NCBI GenBank assembly: GCA_030446715.1
Contig: JAUJMU010000008.1
Location: 62,001-126,000, forward strand
Direction of reading: 5' to 3'
Source of the DNA: Cytophagales bacterium
GTDB taxonomy: Bacteria > Bacteroidota > Bacteroidia > Cytophagales > 172606-1
Length of the DNA: 64,000 nt
Of the stretch, positions 18,390-26,525 are shown piece after piece; position 1 is the first letter of the stretch; each line of letters starts with the position of its first letter. The translations under genes and the position numbers were made by a program. The notes beneath the pieces are model-generated. The model saw only the letters and a program-made list of their open reading frames with translations, ran no database searches and was not told the origin of the DNA.

Positions 18390-19355
18390 ATGTTACGTAA
18401 AAATGTAATCCATTGCCTGCTCCATGCTTTGGCCTTTGCCTGCCTGTATGCCTGTGCCCGCCCGGCCCGGCAGACAAAGCCGGAAACAAACGGCATCCAG
18501 ACCATTACATCTGATAAAGGCTTATATACCCTGTCTGTGCCGGGCATACGCCTGCAGGTTGATGCAAACCTTTCCGGCAGGATTACTTCCCTGCAACTAA
18601 ACGGGCAGGAGGTACTGGGGCAGCCCGATACCCACCCGGAAAACTATGGCTCCACCTTCTGGCCCTCGCCGCAGCGGGACTGGGGCTGGCCGCCATACCC
18701 GGCGCTGGATGGTGACCCTTACCAGGCCGTTATCAACCATGCCGGTCTGCAACTGCTCAGCGGGGAAGACAGCAAAAGCGGGTTGCAGTTCGGTAAAAAC
18801 ATCTCCCTGCGGGCAAAGGATACGCTGATCCGGATTACCTATACGATAAAAAATATATCCGCAACCGATAAACAGGTGGCACCCTGGGAAGTAACCAGGG
18901 TGCCTTCCGGTGGCCTGAGCTTTTTCCCGAAAGGAGATGCCCGGTCGTTGCGGTCAAACCTGGCCGTGCAGGATTCATCGGGAATCATCTGGTTTGCCTA
19001 TGACTTTGACAGGATCACTGACCGGCAGAAACTGTTCATGAACGGCCGGGAAGGTTGGCTGGCCCATGTCTGCAAGGGTATCCTGCTGGTCAAGCAGTTT
19101 CCTGACATAGCCTCCTCCCGGGCAGCCCCGCAGGAAGAAGAGGTGGAAATATTTGCCCACGAAAACAGGCAGTACATTGAGCTGGAAAACCAGGGCCCTT
19201 ACCAGACCCTGCACCCCGGGGAAACTTTACAGTATCAGGTGAACTGGTATGTGCGGACACTGCCTCCCGGCATGCAGGCAGCAGCAGGAAATAAAGCTTT
19301 GTCCGGCTATGTCAGGCAGTTGGTGAAGCCGGAAAAAGAAGCCCTCCGGAACTGA
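18390..19355 (+). CDS. DUF4380-like (mutarotase-fold) lipoprotein
   Basis: From ATG 18390 the product is about 321 residues with a lipoprotein signal (HALAFACLYAC, Cys near 22). The body has the beta-supersandwich wording of DUF4380/galactose-mutarotase-like proteins: GLYTLSVPGIRLQVDANLSGR, NYGSTFWPSPQRDWGWPPYP, VINHAGLQLLSGED, LIRITYTIKNIS, VAPWEVTRVPSGGLSFFP and WYVRTLPPG. The longer frame from 18189 adds 67 residues with poor composition and is not supported. A role in sugar binding or anomer interconversion at the cell surface is a guess from the fold. A mobile palindromic element begins two bases after its stop region. Confidence 0.75.
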   Translation: MLRKNVIHCLLHALAFACLYACARPARQTKPETNGIQTITSDKGLYTLSVPGIRLQVDANLSGRITSLQLNGQEVLGQPDTHPENYGSTFWPSPQRDWGWPPYPALDGDPYQAVINHAGLQLLSGEDSKSGLQFGKNISLRAKDTLIRITYTIKNISATDKQVAPWEVTRVPSGGLSFFPKGDARSLRSNLAVQDSSGIIWFAYDFDRITDRQKLFMNGREGWLAHVCKGILLVKQFPDIASSRAAPQEEEVEIFAHENRQYIELENQGPYQTLHPGETLQYQVNWYVRTLPPGMQAAAGNKALSGYVRQLVKPEKEALRN

Positions 19356-19356
19356 T

Positions 19357-19472
19357 GGTTCCCGGAGACATTCAGGGAATCATGTGAACAGAACCCCACC
19401 CCAATCCCCTGCCTGCCGGACAGGCAGGGGATTGGGGATTACTTAGTTTTTCCCTATAGGTCTACAGGAACC
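19357..19472. mobile_element. Palindromic MITE-like element with GGTTCY ends (copy 1)
   Basis: The left end reads GGTTCCCGGAGAC and continues to AGGGAA; the right end is its near reverse complement, ending CTACAGGAACC. Inside is a perfect 17-bp hairpin (19399-19415 with 19421-19437, CCCCAATCCCCTGCCTG). Flanks GAACTGAT (19349-19356) and GAACAGAT (19473-19480) look like an 8-base target duplication with one mismatch. It has no gene. The same ends occur at 50207-50684 and 50320-50544. It sits at the stop codon of the DUF4380-like gene and can serve as its terminator. Confidence 0.7.
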
Positions 19473-19488
19473 GAACAGATGAATGAAG

Positions 19489-19932
19489 TCACTGACTCTC
19501 AGAAGGATTGCCAAATTCATCCTCGTAGGCCAGTTTGTTTTCGCCGTCATACAGCCTCAGGTAGTCAACCGAACCGGTTCCTTTAAAGCCCAGGCTGATC
19601 CCCTTTATGGCTCCTATGTCCTTGTTATAGGAGAGTTGCCTGATCAGTTCGTCCTCAAAAAATATTTTAACCTTTTTACGCCTGACCTCAATGCGGATGC
19701 TGCGCCAGCCGGTCAGGTCCCTGCCGAACTTGCTCAGGTTATGAAACACCCCCTTCATGCCTACTTCCGCAAAGTTCAGCTTGACGTATTTGGTAGATCC
19801 CGGTTTTACGAATACTACGTTTGCCCTGGAATGCTTCCCGGTCACCTCGATCAAAGCATCAAAACAGGGAACACCCCCTTCTGAAGCGGGAACTTTGATT
19901 CTGGTTTCCAGCAGAAAATCATCGCACGGATA
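19489..19932 (-). pseudogene. C-terminal fragment of a concanavalin-like (LamG-like) domain protein
   Basis: The minus frame is open from just inside a TGA at 19935-19933 to the stop at 19489. It reads DFLLETRIKVPASEGGVP, ANVVFVKPGSTKYVKLNF, WRSIRIEVRRKKVKIFFED and GISLGFKGTGSVDYLRLYDG, the late strands of a jelly-roll fold related to DUF1080/LamG domains. There is no ATG and no signal peptide; the N-terminal half is missing. Its 5' end collides with the 5' end of another truncated gene on the other strand at about 19925. It is a leftover of a secreted glycan-related protein. Confidence 0.65.
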
Positions 19933-20981
19933 TCACCTGGAGCCCGGCCAGTCCGGCTACCGGCAATGCAGTTACTTTTTCAGCCGCCATCAAGAACCAG
20001 GGCGGTATGGCCACGCCGGCCGGCGTTATCCACGGGGTCGCTTTTTCGGTGAACGGTGCCTTTGTTTCCTGTTCGGATAATTCTACCGCCTCACTGGCTG
20101 CCGGGGCATCCCGTACGGTAACGGCCAATGCGTGTGGGATCAGCTGGACGGCTGGGGCAGCGGGCAATTACATGGTAGAAGCTGTTGTGGATGACATCAA
20201 CCGGATTGCCGAAAGCAACGAGACCAACAACCGGTTCTCAAAAACACTTACCGTATCTTCCTTCATATCGCTTGAAGCAGAATCAGGTACGATTACTGCC
20301 CCCATGCAGATCTACAGTAATGCCAATGCTTCCGGAGGCAGTTATATAGCCGTAGCACCAGGCAACAACAGTACATCCGCTGCTCCTTCTACCGGCAAGG
20401 CAAGTTACAGCTTTTCAGTGCCTTCGGCCGGCGCCTATAAAATATGGGGAAGAGTACTCACGCCTACCAATGCCGATGATTCTTTCTGGGTAAGAGTGGA
20501 CGGAGGCAACTGGATCAACTGGAATAACATTACCCTGTTTACAAGCTGGGGCTGGGATGATGTACACGATGCCAATAACGCCAACACAGCGGTGACATTC
20601 AGTTTAAGCGCCGGCACTCACAGTCTGGAAGTGGCCTACCGGGAAGACGGGACAATGCTGGACAAGCTGCTGATTACCGATAATCTGTCTTACACTCCGG
20701 GTAGTTCGGCCCGGGTAGGTTTTGAGGCAGCGGCAGAGAAAACAGCCTCCCCTGCCATACTTCTTTCTCCCAATCCGGCTACGGACAGAGTAACCCTGAA
20801 ACTGGATGGGGTGGGGGCAGTTGCAGTAAAAATAACTGACCTGCAGGGAAGGATACTGCTGAGTAAACAGCTAAGTGGGGAGCCGGTACTGAATGTAGCC
20901 CATCTGGCAGGCGGCCTGTACGTGGTACACCTGACTGTGGGGGGCAGAGCAGTTACGCAGAAACTGCTTATTCAGCGGTAA
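19926..20981 (+). pseudogene. N-truncated secreted protein: CARDB, CBM and T9SS sorting domain
   Basis: The readable part begins within a CARDB domain (TDITWSPASPATGNAVTFSA, about 19926) and lacks signal peptide and start; the first ATG (20007) is inside this domain. CARDB continues to ESNETNNRFSKTLTV. A carbohydrate-binding module follows (ISLEAESGTITAPMQ, KIWGRVLTPTNADDSFWVRV, WGWDDVHDANN, SLEVAYREDGTMLDKLLITD). The C-terminus is a T9SS type A sorting domain (ILLSPNPATDRVTLKL to AVTQKLLIQR). The CBM is the same type as in the proteins at 40968 and 42000. The catalytic or N-terminal part was lost, so this is a remnant, though an expressed short protein cannot be excluded. Confidence 0.7.
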
Positions 20982-20989
20982 TAACATAA

Positions 20990-21052
20990 AGAAATGATTG
21001 TGCCGGCAGGCTGGCCCCCTCATAAGGGCAGCCTGCCGGCACAATCATTTCT
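20990..21052. terminator. 24-bp perfect hairpin between convergent genes
   Basis: Arms 20990-21013 and 21029-21052 are exact reverse complements (core GATTGTGCCGGCAGGCTG) with a 15-base loop. It begins eight bases after the stop of the plus-strand gene; the minus-strand oxygenase gene ends further right at 21368. There is no long T-run, but a stem of this length should end or protect transcripts from both sides. Confidence 0.7.
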
Positions 21053-21227
21053 GATACCCTGTTAAGCGTAGTCCCGGACTATGCTTCTCTACGGACATAA
21101 ACCTGATTTTGCAACTCCCCGGCAGACCGGAGAACCGGCAGTTGGCCCCGTGGCTGCTCCATTTTTGGTAGTGGTAAAAATTAAAGACTTTTCCAATTCC
21201 ACACGCTAAACGCCGCCCAACGGTATA

Positions 21228-21255
21228 ATATAGCCGGCGTCTTAACTTGTCGGAA
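21228..21255. repeat. 28-base dispersed motif, copy B (likely IS end remnant)
   Basis: Begins ATATAGCCGGCG and ends CTTGTCGGAA. It matches copy A (18170-18197) and copy C (23888-23915) at about 22 of 28 positions each. It lies between the CARDB remnant and the oxygenase gene, near two terminator-like hairpins. Confidence 0.55.
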
Positions 21256-21270
21256 AAGAAAAGTGTCGTT

Positions 21271-21305
21271 AAACCTTTCGGATTACCCAAATCCGAAAGG
21301 TTTTT
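21271..21305 (+). terminator. Intrinsic terminator, 13-bp stem
   Basis: Arms 21271-21283 and 21291-21303 pair perfectly (AAACCTTTCGGAT) around a 7-base loop, and the right arm runs into TTTTT. The layout fits the plus strand, but the stem lies 63 bases past the stop of the minus-strand oxygenase gene and could serve both. Confidence 0.65.
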
Positions 21306-21367
21306 CCGAAAGGATACGACCCGGCCTATAGATCAATGAAAGAACGCTGCATTATTTCTAACCTAAG

Positions 21368-23626
21368 TTATTCATTAACAAACCGTTGGAAATCGTTCAC
21401 CTTTTTCAATAACATAACATCTGTTTTCCATTCGGCCAGGTCTCTTTCATAAGCGTCCTGGGTTTTAATGAGCCTGAGCGTATGGGGCGACCCTTTTCTG
21501 ATTGTCTCGGTCCTCAGATCAATGGTTACATTTTTAATTGCGCTTTCCATTTCGCTCCGCCCAGCCTGAGGTTTTCGATAATCAAAAACCTGTTGTACAG
21601 GCGACTGTAAAAAATCGGCTAAAAGAGCCCATACTTTTTTATAACTGCCGGAAGATTGGGGTAATGGCCTTGACCAGTCAGCCGGAGGCAGGGGTTTATT
21701 GTTAACCCGGACTGTCAGGTCTTTTTTGCAAACGGCGATGATCCGGGTAGCCAGGGCCGATTCTGTATCCCATTCCAGCGTTGCTCCCACCAAAACATCA
21801 TTCACATATTTTCTGGTTAATACTTTTGTGAAAGCTTCAGTGGTAACCTTTTGCCATGCATTATTCCCGGCCTTGAGTTTGCTCAGTTTAAACGCGTTTT
21901 GCAAAATATCTTTTGCCATGGCATGTTCTGATTCGTCAGAAAGCCTTAAAGCATGTAGGTATTCAGGGATTTGATCCGTTTGCTTCATTACAAACGCCTT
22001 GTATTTACCGGTATCCGGCAATTCGTTTAAGACAGAAAGGAGATGCTGAATGGTGAATGACTGCTCCTTCTTTCCGGCAGCGCTGAATATTTTTTCAAAG
22101 CAGCCAACCGGATAGGTTTCAGGCAATTTTTTCCAGTGTTCAATGGAAATCAGCCCGAAATAGTTTATCAGAAAAACTGAGCCTTCTTCACTGAGGTACT
22201 TTTCATCGTTCAGATTGATCAACCAATCTGCCAGCGGACTATAATCCAAATGTTTTCCTGGGTTATTTTCATCTAAACCTTCTTCAGCCAATCTTTTGAT
22301 CAATGCTTTTTCGGCTGGTTCAACAGCATTCCAATGTTTATTATAATAAGCTATCCATTCCAGTTTATTTTCCGGACTCAGACCGGCCAGCATTTCATAC
22401 TGGTATTTTTTAGGCCACAAAAAAACTGCTCCATAATGATACCAATACTGCATTTCCATACCGGCATTGCCTGTGTAGCCTTCCGCTTGCTTCTCAGCAG
22501 GCTCTCCCTCATTTAATTTGACTGCCGAAATGAGGTCTTCTGCGGCAAAACTGATATTTCTCAGGGCCGGTATACCTTCGGGCATCCAATGCTCTATCTC
22601 TATGCCCTCATCATATATTTCTCCCATCGTACCATATTCTTCCAAATCGGGGTCATCATAGTGGTCATAATCATAATACCTTTTTCTATTTCCCGATGAG
22701 GATGAACCCTTGCGGTAATCTATCTCCAGCTCGCCGGATTGATAGGACGTAACCAGGCCCAATTTGGCGTAAAACCCTGCTTTTTGCGCAGCCCGCAGGA
22801 GCGCTTCGGCTTTAGGGCGGTCATTCAGCTTGAGCGTTTCCATGGTAAAATTTGAAGGCGTGTATTGATGCCCCAACAGTACGGTTTTCGGAATATTCCG
22901 GTCTTCTTCACAAGTTTTCAGAATAGCAGTCAGCCTGTCGGCATAGCCACCCAATTGATGAAGCTGTATTTTTTCCCTGCCCTTATTTTGTACCAGGTTA
23001 TAAATCAGACATACCCGGTATCCGGAGGTAATGGGTGTGATTTCGTGTTCACAGTCGGCATAAAAGGCCGCAAATGGTATCTGGTATTGGTTTGCGGCTT
23101 CAGAAAAATCTATTGTTTCTGTTCTTCCGTCAAATTTTACAGTTAATTCTCCTCCGCTATGTTTAGAAGGCAGGCCAATAATCAGCGTACCAAACATCCC
23201 TTTTTCTTTTTCAGAATCTTTATGTGCTAAAAAGAAATCGCCTTTTTCATAGATCAGTAATTTGTAAAAACTGGCCGATACTGTATGTTCCCCAATGCCC
23301 AGACCGGGCTTAACAGAATGTTCGATAAGGTTTTCAATAAATTTATTCCAATCGCTGTTGTTAAAGGTTATTTGGCTTGCATCAATTTCCCAGGCACTCC
23401 TCACGTTTGTGTCAAGCACCGTCTTGCTGCCCTTGCCAAAAGGAGCTTTACGGGCAGTTTTTATCATCGCTTTTATTTCCAGAGGATTGATAGGGAAACC
23501 GATCTCACCAACTCCCTGAACCTCCAAACCAGGGAAAAGAAAGCGACTGCTGCCCGTACTCACAAAAGAACCGCTTGCTTTGATTTCGTTTAATACATGG
23601 AGCAATTGTTTTTTAAAATCTGGCAT
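21368..23626 (-). CDS. 2-oxoglutarate/Fe(II)-dependent oxygenase family protein (large)
   Basis: This 752-residue protein has a prolyl-4-hydroxylase-like 2OG-Fe(II) domain near its N-terminus: FYKLLIYEKGDFFLAHKDSE carries the H-x-D iron ligands, GMFGTLIIGLPSKHSGGEL follows, FYADCEHEI gives the distal His and SGYRVCLIYNL the 2-oxoglutarate-binding Arg. The remaining 500 residues are not recognised; they are charged and largely helical. No signal peptide, so cytosolic. The gene appears richer in A and T than its neighbours, and an IS630 transposase tail lies 15 bases upstream of its start, which suggests it arrived by transfer. Function beyond oxygenase chemistry is unknown. Confidence 0.75.
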   Translation of the reverse strand: MPDFKKQLLHVLNEIKASGSFVSTGSSRFLFPGLEVQGVGEIGFPINPLEIKAMIKTARKAPFGKGSKTVLDTNVRSAWEIDASQITFNNSDWNKFIENLIEHSVKPGLGIGEHTVSASFYKLLIYEKGDFFLAHKDSEKEKGMFGTLIIGLPSKHSGGELTVKFDGRTETIDFSEAANQYQIPFAAFYADCEHEITPITSGYRVCLIYNLVQNKGREKIQLHQLGGYADRLTAILKTCEEDRNIPKTVLLGHQYTPSNFTMETLKLNDRPKAEALLRAAQKAGFYAKLGLVTSYQSGELEIDYRKGSSSSGNRKRYYDYDHYDDPDLEEYGTMGEIYDEGIEIEHWMPEGIPALRNISFAAEDLISAVKLNEGEPAEKQAEGYTGNAGMEMQYWYHYGAVFLWPKKYQYEMLAGLSPENKLEWIAYYNKHWNAVEPAEKALIKRLAEEGLDENNPGKHLDYSPLADWLINLNDEKYLSEEGSVFLINYFGLISIEHWKKLPETYPVGCFEKIFSAAGKKEQSFTIQHLLSVLNELPDTGKYKAFVMKQTDQIPEYLHALRLSDESEHAMAKDILQNAFKLSKLKAGNNAWQKVTTEAFTKVLTRKYVNDVLVGATLEWDTESALATRIIAVCKKDLTVRVNNKPLPPADWSRPLPQSSGSYKKVWALLADFLQSPVQQVFDYRKPQAGRSEMESAIKNVTIDLRTETIRKGSPHTLRLIKTQDAYERDLAEWKTDVMLLKKVNDFQRFVNE

Positions 23627-23643
23627 CAGATTATTTTTAAGAA

Positions 23644-23832
23644 AGACAGAAACAACTTTGGGGGTTTATGAAACAAAAAGTCATCGGCCTTACTTTCTAT
23701 CCCTCTTTCAAAGAATTCAAGCAGGCCATCTTCCATTTCTTTGACCATTTGGACGAGTATGAGTACGAACTCAAAAACCTGCTCAGCTTACAATTCCAGA
23801 TCCTTGAGTGTCCTCTCTCAAAAGTTACCTGA
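23644..23832 (+). pseudogene. IS630-type transposase C-terminal remnant
   Basis: The frame reads RQKQLWGFMKQKVIGLTFYP, SFKEFKQAIFHFFDHLDEYE and ELKNLLSLQFQIL, matching the C-terminal end of IS630-family DDE transposases after the last catalytic Glu (the usual ERLWxFMKKKV motif). Everything upstream is missing; a stop lies at 23638 and the oxygenase gene begins at 23626 on the other strand. The tail ends at TGA 23830. Copy C of the 28-base motif follows 56 bases later, as expected for the IS right end. Confidence 0.65.
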
Positions 23833-23887
23833 GTGAGGCCGATAACTTCTGCCCTCTTTTTTCCGAAAACCACTTTGTGGTGAGTAT

Positions 23888-23915
23888 ATATAGACCGCGT
23901 CTTCACTTCCCGGAA
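23888..23915. repeat. 28-base dispersed motif, copy C (likely IS630-type right end)
   Basis: Begins ATATAGACCGCG and ends CTTCCCGGAA, 56 bases after the transposase tail stop. It resembles copies A and B. Its position beside a transposase tail is the reason to call the family an IS end. Confidence 0.55.
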
Positions 23916-23928
23916 TAAAACAGAACAA

Positions 23929-23960
23929 AACCTTTACAGGTTTGAAACCTGGTAAAGGTT
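23929..23960 (-). terminator. Terminator after the sulfatase (minus strand)
   Basis: AACCTTTACAGGTTT (23929-23943) and AAACCTGGTAAAGGTT (23945-23960) pair with one bulged base. Read on the minus strand the stem is followed by a T-rich stretch (TTTTGTTCTGTTTT). It lies 24 bases past the sulfatase stop and closes the minus-strand operon. Confidence 0.6.
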
Positions 23961-23983
23961 CTTCCGACGAGCCCTTCCGACAA

Positions 23984-25372
23984 TTATTTTTCGCTGATAA
24001 CGGCTTCCAGCTGCGAAGGAACTGGCGCTATTCCAGCGCGGTGCCGCTCCACTTCCCCCATCAGATCGGCAATGATGTTGGCATGACCGGCAGCCACGTT
24101 GTACTTTTCCGACGGGTCGTTTTCCAGTTGAAACAGCAGCGGCGGATCGTGGTTCACCGGCGGCTCTTTGGAGTACGAAGGCCGGGTGGTCAGGTGCATT
24201 TTCCAGGCGCCTTTCCGGATGGCGTATAGCTCCCGGCCGTTGTAGTAAAACACCTTGTCCTGCACCCCCGGTTTTTCGCCGCGGAGTACCGGGCTCTGGT
24301 CTACTCCGTCCAGTTGGCGGTCCTTGGGCAGCGGTACGCCCGCCAGGGTGAGCAGGGTTGGCAGCAGGTCCATGGTGGTGGCAATGGCATTGGTTACCTG
24401 TCCGGGTTGAATGACGCCGGGCCACCGGGCAATGGCCGGTACCCGCATCCCGCCTTCGTAGGTGGAGCCTTTGCCCTCAAACAACAGCCCGGCCGAACCG
24501 CCTTCTTCTTTCTGGGGCAGCCAGGGACCATTGTCACTGGTAAAAATAACGAGTGTATTCTCATCAATGCCCAGTTCCTTTACGGTTTGCAGAATTTGCC
24601 CCACGCTCCAGTCGAGCTCCGTTACCACGTCGCCGTACAGGCCCCGGGCGCTTTTGCCCTGGTAGTCAGCAGAGGCAAACAGCGGTATGTGCGGAAAGTT
24701 GTTGGGATAGTAGAGAAAAAACGGCTGATCCCGGTTTTTCCTGATGAACGCAACGGCTTCCTGCGTATACCGCCTGGTGAGCTGGCGCTGATCGGGCTCG
24801 GTTTCCAGCACCGTCGTGTTCCGGAGCAACGGCATGGGCGGATAGCTGGCATTTTTTGCCTGAATCATGTCGTTGGAATAGGGAATGCCGAAGTAGAAGT
24901 CAAATCCGTGCCGGTTGGGCGAGTACGCCGGCAAATGCCCCAGGTGCCACTTGCCAATGCAAGCCGTGGCGTATTGTTTCGCCTTGAGGGCTTTGGCAAT
25001 GGTGATTTCGCTTTCGGGCAAGCCCCCGGCGGAATTGGGAAACAGGACGGCCCGCTTGCCGCACATGCCATTGCGAATGGGCAAGCGTCCGGTGAGCAAT
25101 GCAGCCCGGCTGGGCGTGCACACGGGCGCGGCTACGTAGAACTGCGTAAACCGCATGCCTTCCCGGGCCATCCGGTCCAGGTGAGGCGTGCGGATGGTCG
25201 GATGCCCGTAGCAGCCCAGGTCACCGTAGCCTAAATCGTCGGCAAAGATGACAATGAAGTTGGGCGGCCGCGGGGTACCCGCCCGGCTTTTGCCTGGCGT
25301 ACCGGTGGTTTGCCCCCAGGCCGTCCCCAGCATCACCAGCACAAACAAGGGTATGTGTAAATATCTTCTCAT
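23984..25372 (-). CDS. Secreted type I sulfatase (arylsulfatase family)
   Basis: This 462-residue sulfatase has a signal peptide ([15 protein letters not shown]), the metal-site Asp pair in [12 protein letters not shown], and the formylglycine motif [12 protein letters not shown] with Cys near residue 85, which the maturation enzyme converts to formylglycine. GKWHLGH, TSDNGP and [19 protein letters not shown] are further active-site signatures. It removes sulfate esters from a glycan or small molecule in the periplasm. It is the last gene of the minus-strand operon with kinase, regulator, transporter and racemase-like gene (43-base gap to the latter), so it likely serves the same substrate. 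The sulfatase subfamily was not determined. Confidence 0.9.
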   Translation of the reverse strand: MRRYLHIPLFVLVMLGTAWGQTTGTPGKSRAGTPRPPNFIVIFADDLGYGDLGCYGHPTIRTPHLDRMAREGMRFTQFYVAAPVCTPSRAALLTGRLPIRNGMCGKRAVLFPNSAGGLPESEITIAKALKAKQYATACIGKWHLGHLPAYSPNRHGFDFYFGIPYSNDMIQAKNASYPPMPLLRNTTVLETEPDQRQLTRRYTQEAVAFIRKNRDQPFFLYYPNNFPHIPLFASADYQGKSARGLYGDVVTELDWSVGQILQTVKELGIDENTLVIFTSDNGPWLPQKEEGGSAGLLFEGKGSTYEGGMRVPAIARWPGVIQPGQVTNAIATTMDLLPTLLTLAGVPLPKDRQLDGVDQSPVLRGEKPGVQDKVFYYNGRELYAIRKGAWKMHLTTRPSYSKEPPVNHDPPLLFQLENDPSEKYNVAAGHANIIADLMGEVERHRAGIAPVPSQLEAVISEK

Positions 25373-25415
25373 ACGAGAACAATGGATTTAAAGCAAGTTA
25401 ATCAATTCTTCGTTG

Positions 25416-26228
25416 TTACCTGGCCCGCAGGATGACTCCCGCGTGGCGAAAACCCGTTTCGCCGCTGTTTAATACCTTGACGCCGAATTCGGCTACCGGA
25501 TCGGGGTACGAAAAAGCAAACACGCTCATGGAGAGCTGGGCCAGCACCACAATATCAATCTGTTCTTTTTTTTGAACGTTGCGGATGGTGTCGGCAATGG
25601 CCTGGTTGTGTTCCGCAATCCGACCCGCTCCCAGATCATGAAACGCATCCTCGATGGTAGCACCGGTAAATTGCACCGTTTTGCCTAACCGCTGCGCCGT
25701 TTCATGCAATAATTGCTGGGTGCTTTGCACGGTAGGACCGTGGGTGGCAATCACCAGGATTTTTCCTTCCGACCGGACGGCTTCTTCCATCATGGCTTCG
25801 TCAATCTGGATGACCGGTACGCCTACCGGCGCCATTCGTTGGCTCACCTGGCGGAAGGCCCGGTTCATGGTGGAGCAGGAAATCAGCAGGGCATCCACCT
25901 GCACCAGATCAAACAAGTCTTTGGCGTATTGCGTGAACAAGTCGATGTTAATCTGCGGTGGCCCTTCCGCTCCGCGGCTGTGCGCCTGCATAAAGTTAAG
26001 TTGCACGGCTTCGTTGCCCACGTTGATGATTTTTACGCCCGGCAGCAAATGTTTGCCAAAGTAAGTAGACCACAGACTGACCCAGGAAGAGCCGTTAATT
26101 ACCCCCAGCTTTTTTCCGTTCAGTTGCGGGTCCGGACCGGGCTCCTCGGTGAGGGTCGGAACCCCCGTTACCTGCATGTACGCCTCAAATAAGGGAATGG
26201 GATTTATGGCATCAGGGTTGACTTTCAT
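25416..26228 (-). CDS. Aspartate/glutamate racemase-family protein, second Cys replaced
   Basis: This 270-residue cytosolic protein has the two-domain fold of the Asp/Glu racemase superfamily: KLGVINGSSWVSLWSTYFG, VDALLISCSTMNRAFRQV with the first active-site Cys, KILVIATHGPTVQSTQQLL and IDIVVLAQLSMSVFAF. The second catalytic Cys of true racemases would be in the last motif, where Gln-Leu-Ser stands instead. One-Cys members include decarboxylases and isomerases, so plain amino-acid racemisation is doubtful. Its neighbours handle acid sugars, so a role on a hydroxy- or keto-acid intermediate is inferred. It lies in the operon between MFS carrier and sulfatase; a repeat-bearing gap of 297 bases separates it from the carrier. 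Confidence 0.75.
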   Translation of the reverse strand: MKVNPDAINPIPLFEAYMQVTGVPTLTEEPGPDPQLNGKKLGVINGSSWVSLWSTYFGKHLLPGVKIINVGNEAVQLNFMQAHSRGAEGPPQINIDLFTQYAKDLFDLVQVDALLISCSTMNRAFRQVSQRMAPVGVPVIQIDEAMMEEAVRSEGKILVIATHGPTVQSTQQLLHETAQRLGKTVQFTGATIEDAFHDLGAGRIAEHNQAIADTIRNVQKKEQIDIVVLAQLSMSVFAFSYPDPVAEFGVKVLNSGETGFRHAGVILRAR

Positions 26229-26334
26229 AGCAGTTTTGTTATTCTCGTTCTGTAATACGGTTTCCGGTTGCTTGCTTCACAGTGAATGCTTGATGCTATT
26301 CTACGGTACATTAATCAGTTTTTGCGTTTTGGGG

Positions 26335-26428
26335 AACCTCACCCCCGGCCCCACTCCCCCGGAGAGGGGAGAAAAACCGCATTTTTGCTCCCCCCACTCA
26401 TGAGGAGAGGGGGGTGGGGGGTGTGGTC
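26335..26428. repeat. C/G-rich palindromic repeat inside the operon
   Basis: ACCTCACCCCCGGCCCC at the left and GGGGGGTGGGGGGTGTGGT at the right can pair around an A/T-rich centre; CCCC/GGGG runs inside form further stems. The word CCTCACCCCC also begins the inner part of the elements at 50.2-50.7 kb. It lies between MFS and racemase genes and could weaken or process the operon mRNA there. Confidence 0.55.
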
Positions 26429-26525
26429 CACCAGAACAATGTAACGTAGTATAAATTTATGCTTCATTCAAATTAGTAATGGGGAATGCGTCGTTTAGAA
26501 ACCGCACCCCGGCAAAAAAAGTGGT

